A DNA stretch of 53,759 nucleotides from Acrasis kona (taxonomy: Eukaryota; Heterolobosea; Eutetramitea; Acrasida; Acrasidae), in assembly GCA_026419775.2 (NCBI GenBank), contig JAOPGA020001112.1, positions 1 through 53,759 of the forward strand, written 5' to 3'. The translations under genes were made by a program, and so were the position numbers. The notes under the pieces were generated by a model that searched no databases, had not been told where the DNA came from, and saw only the letters and a program-made list of their open reading frames with translations. Below, piece after piece: positions 46,233 to 53,759 of the stretch (position 1 is its first letter; each line of letters starts with the position of its first letter).

Positions 46233-46385
46233 CTAGACTTTATATTCCTTTCCGAACTGATCGTCCACGAATAAACCCACTGCTAAAATTGTTGAGCCCA
46301 CGCAAATTACCCTTCCAAAATCGAACATTGGGACACCCGCATTAAACTCGTTCACATTTCTATAATCGAAGCGATAATTACGACG
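46233..46385 (-). CDS. Possible small single-TM protein
   Basis: A 51-codon frame ends in TAG. Its beginning abuts a plausible splice acceptor (ATATATAG at 46386), and an internal ATG at 46328 would give 31 residues: MFDFGRVICVGSTILAVGLF followed by a charged tail. The pattern of one hydrophobic helix with a short polar tail fits micro-subunits of respiratory or oligosaccharyl-transferase complexes, but the family is not recognisable. No convincing upstream exon was found. It could be a chance frame. Confidence 0.3.
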   Translation of the reverse strand, partial: RRNYRFDYRNVNEFNAGVPMFDFGRVICVGSTILAVGLFVDDQFGKEYKV

Positions 46386-46483
46386 CTATATATATGTGAT
46401 GAAGTGTTATTAATAACAAAACAACATTTTATTCAAATAAAATTGGAAGGATAAAAGTTTGAATAAAAGCTCTTGTAAATCCC

Positions 46484-47560
46484 TTAGCACGATGCCAAGT
46501 TCATTCCAACATTGATAAGAGGACAAGTTCTCAATCTTGGGGAGAGGTTGATGTTTGAGCTGGTAACAACTCCGTTACATACGATTCCTCTGCTACATCC
46601 AATTGCGCACACATTACTTCCGACTCCTCCTAATAAAAGGGAATTACCGGAAATTGCACCAAATAATCTGGACTGTAAGCTCACATTGTTAAATGCTCCC
46701 AAGATACTGGTTCTAAAGCTAACTGGTGCACCCAAAATACCGAATGAACTCAAATTGACTTGTGACACTCCACAGCTGTCATTGTTTGCTCCCACAACAG
46801 TGATGTGGTCGTTGTTACAAACATCAGTTGCTATTCTAATAGGACCAGAGATACCGTAGTTAATAGATTTGACAATGCTTAGTGCGTTAGAAGCAACGGT
46901 GTACTTGTGCATGATGCCAGTAGTAGTGGAAGAATAAATGTGACCGTTTCTGGCCAAAAATGGACTTCCATTACATGCTCCGGAAATAACTTTCACAGTG
47001 TTTGAAATACTTGCATCAATAAATCCTCTAATGTCAAATACTCCAATTCTAGTTGTTTGTTCCATGGTTGAGACGGCAGCGTGGTACCCATTAACTAAAC
47101 CTAAGAATTTAGTTTCCATTGGAGCACAGATTTGACGTGCACTCTCTGACAGAGTATTGAGGCACATTCTTCTGTAGCATTGACCATTTGATACAATAAT
47201 GTAATCATCTTTGACGGCAATGACTTTGGTTGAAGTAGTAGTGGTGACTGATTTAGTAGTAATACCAGTTGCCAAATTGACAGTAGCAACCACAGAAGTA
47301 GTGGCAGTAGTTTGAACACCAGAGATGACAGCCACATCAGACACAGAAGTGATTGCAGCAGAGTTGGGCAAGAATGGTAGGTTAATAGACCTAACTACAA
47401 CGCCAGAGTCGTCCACACATCTCACATCTCTTGAGCTTGGGTTGAACTTGTAGAATAAACCAGCTCCATTTCCAATCACGAACTCAGATTGATCAAGTAT
47501 TTGACACAAGACGCATGCAACAAGTGCACACAATAAAATTGACTTCTTGAAGTAACTCAT
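46484..47560 (-). CDS. Secreted beta-repeat (propeller-like) protein, 358 residues
   Basis: Single exon. The N-terminus is a signal peptide (SILLCALVACVLCQI). The mature part has strand-loop units typical of beta-propellers: VIGNGAGLFYKFN, VIAVKDDYIIVSNGQCYR, TRIGVFDIRGFID, LARNGHIYSSTTTGIMHKYT, HITVVGANNDSCG, SLLLGGVGSNVCAIGC. It is rich in Ser, Thr, Val and Gly, with about ten cysteines likely to form disulfides outside the cell. No membrane anchor or catalytic motif is evident. Probably an extracellular or lysosomal protein of unknown ligand. Its promoter is shared with the divergent broken gene on the other side (312 bp). Confidence 0.75.
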   Translation of the reverse strand: MSYFKKSILLCALVACVLCQILDQSEFVIGNGAGLFYKFNPSSRDVRCVDDSGVVVRSINLPFLPNSAAITSVSDVAVISGVQTTATTSVVATVNLATGITTKSVTTTTSTKVIAVKDDYIIVSNGQCYRRMCLNTLSESARQICAPMETKFLGLVNGYHAAVSTMEQTTRIGVFDIRGFIDASISNTVKVISGACNGSPFLARNGHIYSSTTTGIMHKYTVASNALSIVKSINYGISGPIRIATDVCNNDHITVVGANNDSCGVSQVNLSSFGILGAPVSFRTSILGAFNNVSLQSRLFGAISGNSLLLGGVGSNVCAIGCSRGIVCNGVVTSSNINLSPRLRTCPLINVGMNLASC

Positions 47561-47872
47561 TTTTTTGATGTGCTTCTATTAAAAACAATACGTTTTTATA
47601 TTTGTGAACAGGCGCTAATCCAAAAAGTACCATGTTCAAATAAAGTAGAATGCCATACCAACAATAATTTAAAAGGTAAGATCATTGAGTTGCATGATGT
47701 CAGTTCATTAGGTTAGCACCACGAACTACCACAACTCAAAATGTAGGCATTTTTGCTCCAATGAATAGATTGCACTTTTTAGTTCACATGAAGTGTCAAG
47801 TTGTAACAGGAGATTAGTCCGCCAGTTGACTCGGAGAAAATGACATTTGACAACGAATAAAACAGTACTAAC
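47561..47872. promoter_or_regulatory. Divergent promoter region between two secreted-protein genes
   Basis: Some 312 bases separate the starts of the secreted propeller-like gene (minus) and the broken Cys-rich gene (plus). It is AT-rich next to the left gene. I see no ORF, repeat or named promoter element. Confidence 0.35.
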
Positions 47873-48824
47873 ATGATAAAAGCAGGGTTGGTTCTTGTGT
47901 TAATTGTCCTCATCAGCACGGTTTGTGCAGGTCCTTGCCCAATTGGAAGCTATGACCAAATCGGTTACCGTCCATGTGCAGTCTGGTAAGATCAAAATCA
48001 ATATTACATACACCAACTAAACCTCCAGTCCATTCGGCTTCCACTGTCCAGATGGAAAGGTTAGATTACCATGTGAGTTTAGTAGTCATGCCCCAGAGAA
48101 GAACATGTCATCGTGTACATAAAAACTAGTTGCCTACCAAGCACCACCCATCCGGACACCGTCAACCTTATTTCAGAACAGTACACAGTAGAGAACATGT
48201 ATACAGGATTTGCTGTTATGGAGACATCATATCTATTCTTGGAGCATGAAAGAAATGTAGTCCTTAATGTTGTTCAACAAGACAATGTTGATCTAACTGT
48301 CTATGGTTCTTTAACCAATCCAAGACCAAATGAACAAAATCATACTTTTAAAGCAGTCGGCAGTCGCATAACCGAATTGTTATTAGCCAAGGAGCAGTCA
48401 CTTGGTCGTGTCTTTGTTTCAGTATCTGCACCCGCCTAAACAAACATTTTTGTAAACACAGTCAACTATCCCCACCGCTCTTATCCTCTTCACAGCGCCG
48501 ACGCACCATACATTATTAGTTTTGATCATCTTGATGATGAGGTTGTCCAACTCATTGTAAGAGGTGTTAATAAAGGTCACAGTTTACATTTCCATCAAGC
48601 GGAGAGGTATCGGGTACTGTTTATTGGTCAAACGATAAAAATAACAAACTACCAAGCCTCTTGACACATACAGAGTCTTCAGATATTAAAAAAGGATCAC
48701 TAACTGTGGTGACAACTGGAGATGAACAGGGTGATGTTGTCTTTCTGTCTTTGCAAGGTTGGTTGGTCAATATGAGCCGAAGTTTAAGTTAAAGGTTTCT
48801 GCAGTTGTGGAGGCTTCACAATAA
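47873..48824 (+). pseudogene. Broken gene for a secreted Cys-rich protein
   Basis: The 5' end is intact: signal peptide (MIKAGLVLVLIVLISTVCAG), then CPIGSYDQIGYRPCAVC and PFGFHCPDG across a 43-nt intron (47986-48028), a pattern of 'CPxG...C..C..GF.C.DG' Cys-rich modules. The frame then hits a stop at 48120 while coding sense continues in another frame (SCLPSTTHPDTVNLISEQY, from 48113 to 48439). It resumes again downstream (SYPLHSADAPYIISFDHLDD; after a possible 26-nt intron SGEVSGTVYWSNDK; SLTVVTTGDEQGDVVFLSLQ) and ends at 48824 after another shift. At least two frame breaks cannot be explained by ordinary introns. It is a recent pseudogene or a locus with assembly errors. Confidence 0.6.
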
Positions 48825-48914
48825 ATAATAGATTTTATCATATTTACTTTTAATTGTGAAAATTATAAATCTCTCAAATCTCTTTGGATATCCATCAACA
48901 CCTCCCATTTGGTT

Positions 48915-49198
48915 ATTTTGGTGACCTAGCATCACCAATTAAATGATTCAATCCTAAAGGTAACGGTCCAGTCAAAATTAAATGGAACAAACATGGTTGG
49001 TTCGTCACAATGTTTATTGCTTTTGCGGAAACTTAGGGAATATAGTGGTGTATTGATCTATACAGAAAAAATGTCCCTCCTTATTGGTGGGTGGACCGAG
49101 CTCGTGATTATCGAAAAGTATGTAAATTTTCGTCGTCGTCGTTTAAAAGTCATGATGATGGAAATCAAAATGTGGTCTGTGCTCAAGCAATAGTAGTG
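48915..49198 (+). pseudogene. Remnant coding segment with in-frame stops
   Basis: One plus-strand frame reads like protein: GYFGDLASPIK, stop, NPKGNGPVKIKWNKHGWFVT, MFIAFAET, stop, GI, stop, WCIDLYRKNVPPYWWVDRAR, then a Ser-rich tail to a stop near 49198. The Trp-rich composition is unlike random AT-rich DNA, so this looks like a dead gene fragment with three in-frame stops. The source family is unknown. The remaining sequence to 49456 holds a short GC-rich patch (about 49231-49262, GCGAGCGTAGCGAGC) and nothing else I can name. Confidence 0.35.
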
Positions 49199-49456
49199 AT
49201 TTCATAAGTGCTGGTGAAAACCAGTATATATGCCGCGAGCGTAGCGAGCCCGTCCCGCAGCCTATGTTCTTATACCTACAGAACATTTATCGCAAACGCA
49301 TGTTTATTTGATAAACTGCTCAAGAGCTGATCATTTTAGTCATAATTGTACAATTATTTGAAATAAACAGTACGAGCTGAAAGCCGTAGCATTTTGTAAA
49401 ATTGCGTATTAAATTAGTAGATAAGGTTATCACAATTAGAATTTGAGTAAAAAACT

Positions 49457-52373
49457 TTATTCATTACTAATCACCGGCATGATGCTGAATTGATTTTGCT
49501 TTTGTTTGTCCATCCATAATTTGAGACACAAGTAATCCGTTAACAGGAAAGGAAGCTTCAAAACATCTTTGGCTTTCCTCTCTTCATCAATTGAGTATGA
49601 CGCGTGCAACCAAGTGACAGCCCTGTCAATTAATTTGGGTGACATTACTTCCAAAGGAGCAAGGTCTATTTCATAACGATTAAAATGTTTATAGCTCTTC
49701 AAAGTCTCTGACCCTTTGACATACCCCTTCTCAAATACATGTCTAATATCAGAAACAAATTGATCTACCTCACTTAAACGATTCTTAATTCTTTTTATAA
49801 AGTATTCTTTTTGATCAGCACCATTTGCAGAGTGTTCATCACTTTTGTACTTTTGGAAGAATTCCCTCCATACCTTAACAATCAACTTGGCTTGAACGTA
49901 TTCACTAGAACTAACATTTACAGATTTTATTATACTCCTCAAAGGATCTTCCTGTAGTGTTTTTTGGTCATCACCTTGTGTAGAGGAGTGTTCTTGCTTC
50001 AACCAATCATAGGCCACATTGAATAATTTACTAGTGATAACAATACCACCTGGTGCAACATGACCGCCGTTTGTCAAATCTTCAGAGAGGGCTTTTTTTG
50101 TTTCACCTCTTTTCAATAGCTTTCCAACTATCATCCAGCTCTTTTCACCTACCTTTTGTTGTCTATGATTCAAGGAATCAGAGTAATGACCGTCCAGTTC
50201 TGATGAATACATTTTAGCATAGTCTTTATACATGTATGAAGTCATTCCACCGTTTTCTTCTGCATAGATTCTTAGATAATACTCCAACAATCCAATTTGA
50301 TCCTTGTGTTTGAATACTTTCAAGTAATCTTTGTCCTCCTGTGAAGTAGAAACGGAGTTATCATGAGGTTTGGAGTAATCATGAGATTCTTCTTCTTTAA
50401 AGTGGGACACCATGAGATGATCCCAACACACCCAATACAAATCACCATCTAGATCTCCACCTCCCATCATGTCCTGATGTGGTCTTTTACAATTGCTTTT
50501 AGGAAATAGAATCATGTCTCTAATATGGGACAATGATTCATGGTTCACGCACTTTAAAACTCTCATATCACCAGAGTGTACACAGGGGTTTCTTGTGACA
50601 ATTACTTTGGTGTCATCCAAGATGACTTTACCATAAGATACATACACCTCGCCTTCTTTTAATACACCAGCCTCATCTACACCACCCATCAAGTATTTTG
50701 ATTGCTATAGATTGTTAACTTGGATCAATAATGAACCTAGTACTTACTCTTTCTGGTATGCTATAGTCCTTAAGAAACTTTTCAACCTTTTTTTTGATTT
50801 CTTTATCAATGTATTGGTTAACAAATGGAATCTTGTAGACATCTACGGAGAGAAGAGGTTAACTAATAAATATGAAAAAGAAACTTACCTTGTTTGAGAA
50901 GGACGGCCAATCTATATACTGATTCGCTCACCGGCATGATGGCATTGGTTATTTCTGAAATGTTATGATCTCGTTCGGTAAGTTCAATCAAACTATCAAG
51001 GTTAGTTTTGGCTAATTTGACCTTATTCATGAAAGGTATGAATTTTTGTTGCAATATAACCTAAAAAGTGTGTTAATTTGTAGAATGTGAATTTTACATC
51101 GGGTGGGACTTGACATGATTCTAATACCATCATAAAGTGTCTCGATAGACCTGCTGGTATGCTTTTTGAAATGTTCAGGACATCAATGTAATTGTACTTG
51201 TCGGTTCCTTCGAATTTGTGCATTGATTCTCTTAGGAACATTTGTAACTTTTCGTTTTTGTGTAACTCTCTTAGATTACGAATCACCTTGCTGTCATCAG
51301 GGTATTGCACCACTACTCCTTTAAATCCTAAAAATCGAATTTGGAATGCACTCGGTGCCAAATCGAACGTGCCGTTCTGTAATTGTGGTTTGATTGCATT
51401 GGCGATGCGATTGGCCAGTGATTCCGTAATAATTCCGATGCCATCCGTAAAGTTAAAATCGTTATGTAGGTAATCTTTAATCAACTTCCACTCGGATTCT
51501 TTGACCTATTTTTTTTGTTATTCTATCAAGGAATTGGTTGATTACCTCAACTGAAGCGAGGGATGTTCCAAAAGATAACCCTTGTCTACCAACGACTTTT
51601 CTGATTCCTTGCCTTTTTGCTTTTTCGAAAGTGCCAAGAATGGATAAAACATAATCACGGTTGTGCTTGTTGCTAATGTACCAAAACGATCCAGTTCTCA
51701 TGCCCGAATTTGAAGCACTTAGCAAATTAAATGTTGTGCCTTCACTTTGATGGTTATGTTTGACTCGACAAGAGACTTACTATTCTATGGTTCCTTTTTC
51801 TATTAGCTTCTTGTCCTTGAAATTCACTCTTAGTATATCATTTGAACTAATGCCATTCTGTTCGAAAATTCTTAAAGCTCTATTGCTAAAGGTCTCAGAT
51901 TTGTCTTCAACTATGACTTTCTCCTCAACTCTTACTGATTTTGGTAGTTCGGCGGATTTGGGCACTACAACCTCCTCGCCAGTAGTTACAACTGCCGTTC
52001 TGGGGTATGAATAGTATTTGGGTTGCACACGAATTTCAACAGTGTGATCAACTACATAGCTTAAGCATTCCTCCTTGACACTCTCATTTGTGTGCTCGAT
52101 GTTGTCTTCCTTTACATCCTGGTTGTTTTCTTGTTTTGGAGCTCTCTTTAGCTGTCCCATTTTCTTTTCTATCGCGTTTTCTGTTCTGTTTGGGAATCTA
52201 TCCTTGTTTTCCCTCGCAATGGATGCAACTGTTAAGCCTTTTTGAATACCATTCACGAGAAGCTCATTCGCCAAGTCAAGATCTTCTTTTCTAACTTTGT
52301 TAATCTTTAGTAGAATAATGGATTACGTCCAGCGCCCCCTATTGGGTGAGCTTTTGTTCTCACCACTACTCAT
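49457..52373 (-). CDS. RNA-dependent RNA polymerase (RNA-silencing type) with N-terminal SANT/Myb domain
   Basis: Seven exons (52327-52373, 51781-52290, 51546-51744, 51098-51505, 50889-51060, 50748-50842, 49457-50704) with GT-AG introns of 36-46 nt give 892 residues. This is the cellular QDE-1/RDR/EGO-1 class, which makes double-stranded RNA for siRNA production. The C-terminal core shows FQIRFLGFKGVVVQYPDDS, YLMGGVDEAGVL, VTRNPCVHSGDMRVLKCV and the catalytic GGGDLDGDLYWVCWD (DxDGD). The first two exons encode GRWTKEDLDLANELL and FPNRTENAIEKKMGQLKR, a SANT/Myb-like helix-turn-helix that ordinary RdRPs lack. The protein is shorter than fungal or plant relatives (1,100-1,400). The start at 52373 lies on exon 1, whose splice restores the Myb motif. 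All catalytic aspartates are present. Confidence 0.93.
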
Positions 52374-52858
52374 CTTCTCACTGTGATTTCCTTCGAACTT
52401 GTTTGTTAAATTTACTTTTTAGAATAAATACAAAAAAGTAAATTCAACAAAAAAGTAAAATTAACATTTCAGAGGGCCCTGATTACACCTGCGGGAGGAA
52501 ATAATGTTTTAGGAAATAGATGGCCGCCCCTAATAAACGATGCTATATTGTAAGTTTTTGTCCAATAAAAAGCCTCCTCATTCATTCTATTTTTGAATTA
52601 ATTCCATGGCAAGTCGCTCTGGTATTCTCTTGTGTCCCAGGCGAATGTGTTCGACTGAATTGTCCAGGCGAAAATAAAAATAGTCTTCTTAATAAAGATA
52701 AATGAGTTCTCAAAATAAATCTTTCAATATGTGACGTAGATATCTTTTCTACGCTTACCGTTAAATTTTTTAACATGAAGCGGATTTACTAGCCGTTACC
52801 ACTAATATAATCCAGAATTCAGCCCAAAACAATAACCTTGATCAAAAATAAACACAAA
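52374..52858. other. Intergenic region between the RdRP and the integrase element
   Basis: This AT-rich 485-base stretch should hold the RdRP promoter and the left end of the mobile element. A plus-strand frame from an ATG at 52520 (MAAPNKRCYI..., stop at 52705) could be a small protein, with a possible donor site after codon 10, but it has no recognisable features. CCAGGCGAA occurs twice within 30 bases near 52640-52675. Short AAAAAAGTAAA tracts recur at 52420-52465. No terminal inverted repeat was identified. Confidence 0.35.
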
Positions 52859-53759
52859 ATGCTACAAGAAGAATACAACAACATATACAACTACATAACA
52901 AATAAGAAGAGTATTGAATCTAACTTGACAAAGGCACAATTAGTCAAGTTAAAGCGTATATGTGAAAACTATCGGATCACAAATAGACAGGATGAATACC
53001 TTGGTAATGGTCCACATCTCGTTATGTCCAAAAAATTAAAAGTGACAAAGAACAGTAAGAACAGGGAAATTCAATTTACCTCCGAAGATGCCAAAGCTAA
53101 AAAACCTGAAGATCTAATTCCTGGCGAGGATTTCTCATACGTGGATGCTGGTTACCAGGTTGTTGAAAAAATCCAATTACATTTTGGAATGTTTACCAAA
53201 GTTGTAGCATTAGAGCATAAGCGAACGAATTGCGCTGGTAGGGATGTTGTCGGCAGGATATTCCATGATTCTGAGGGTCCGTATCACTTCAAAGGATGGA
53301 GGTTTGTTGAACTTTTTTCCACAACATTGACCAACATTACAATAGAAACTATTTTGAGACCAACAAAGAAAAAGGCACTATAAACACATGTGCACTTTGC
53401 TGCGCTAGAAAAGCTCAGAGAGAAGCACCAGTTCCGGTCGCTATTGTTTCGGAGTATGCCATGCACCACCTCCAAGTGGACTACACATTCTACTCGGATT
53501 ATAAAATCCTCAACTACGTAGACCACTTCACCAAAAGGGTCTGGTCCTTCTCAACACCAACCAAGGAGGGGAAACATGTCATCAAGGCACTTGAGTTAAT
53601 CAAAGCTGAGGTTGGCATCTATCCTACCATCTTCCACTCTGATAATGGTGGAGAATTTGTCAACGATGGTCTTTCAGAGTTTTGTATACTACACAACATT
53701 GAAGAAAGGCATGGGCAAGCCTACAACCCCCAATGCCAAGGTGCTATTGAAGCGGCCAA
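52859..53759 (+). mobile_element. Transposable-element integrase, 3' part beyond the window
   Basis: The first frame, from an ATG at 52859 to a stop at 53383, opens with a basic helical segment (KAQLVKLKRICENYRI) and a domain I cannot name. Near the T run at about 53304-53309 a -1 shift leads into a frame that stays open to the window end. That frame holds an HHCC-type zinc segment (HNIDQHYNRNYF...CALC) and then a DDE integrase core: HLQVDYTF (first Asp), FHSDNGGEFVND (second Asp) and QCQGAIEAA (Glu). All three catalytic acids are present. This fits a Ty3-like retrotransposon integrase or a Ginger-type DNA transposon. No reverse transcriptase lies within the window on the 5' side, which favours Ginger/integrase-only, but the 3' side is unseen. 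Confidence 0.8.

Larger units (their letters stand above)
45575..46483. other. Intergenic region with tRNA, hairpin and small ORF
   Basis: About 900 bases between two minus-strand genes. It holds the tRNA-Gly-like gene, a perfect 17-bp inverted repeat and a 51-codon minus-strand frame, each listed separately. The remaining sequence (45575-45840 and 45930-46140) shows nothing I can support, beyond the promoter expected for the giant gene. Confidence 0.5.

Noticed and set aside
48113-48129. 17-nt intron rescuing the broken secreted gene
   Set aside because: Far below the 31-46-nt range of other introns here; a frameshift is more likely.
49231-49262. GC-rich patch GCGAGCGTAGCGAGC as a possible insertion border or RNA stem
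   Set aside because: A short direct duplication of GCGAGC without a partner; too short to support an element or RNA.

Overview
The window is a compact eukaryotic nuclear segment. About two dozen genes are packed on both strands, and most are split by very short GT-AG introns (31-46 nt wherever I could place both ends). The code is standard, intergenic spaces are small (15 bp between two convergent stop codons, 42 bp between two divergent starts), and there is no sign of operons. BEACH/WD40, F-box, Kelch/TPR, RGS, LITAF, Munc13-like and RNA-dependent RNA polymerase families together point to a free-living amoeboid or flagellate protist. A heterolobosean such as Acrasis or Naegleria fits the style, but that is inference and not proven here.

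Layout, left half. A partial unknown gene on the minus strand (1-681) is followed by a roughly 3,470-residue BEACH protein of the LvsA/ALFY class on the plus strand (1362-11988). Next come minus-strand genes for a coiled-coil protein, a mitochondrial bS18 ribosomal protein, a mucin-like surface protein, a ZIP metal transporter and a thioredoxin-like/RGS fusion. A membrane-anchored P-loop kinase and an F-box/multi-TM protein follow on the plus strand. The splicing factor PRPF6 (minus) shares a 42-bp divergent promoter with an OB-fold protein resembling telomeric TPP1 or the RPA70 N-terminus (plus). A small unknown protein and a phytol/farnesol-kinase-like enzyme complete this half.

Layout, right half. 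Decayed coding fragments precede a 734-residue orphan protein and a LITAF-domain protein. The minus strand from 32507 to 45574 holds one gene for a 4,342-residue protein with Kelch repeats, long TPR arrays, acidic linkers, a Munc13-type MUN region (MHD1 and MHD2) and two GRAM/PH-like modules. A tRNA-Gly(UCC)-like gene with a 13-nt misplaced insertion lies beyond it. A secreted protein, a broken secreted Cys-rich gene, and a seven-exon RNA-dependent RNA polymerase with an N-terminal SANT/Myb domain follow. The window ends inside a transposable-element integrase.

Functionally the window mixes membrane traffic (BEACH protein, MUN protein, LITAF protein), RNA processing (PRPF6), RNA silencing (RdRP), possible telomere or replication biology (OB-fold protein), metal and isoprenoid metabolism, and mobile-element debris. 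Three loci (near 5113-5138, 14940 and 53305) keep clear coding sense across a single-base frame change. Two of these sit on homopolymers, so small assembly indels are likely. Exon limits were derived by reading frames and splice signals by eye.
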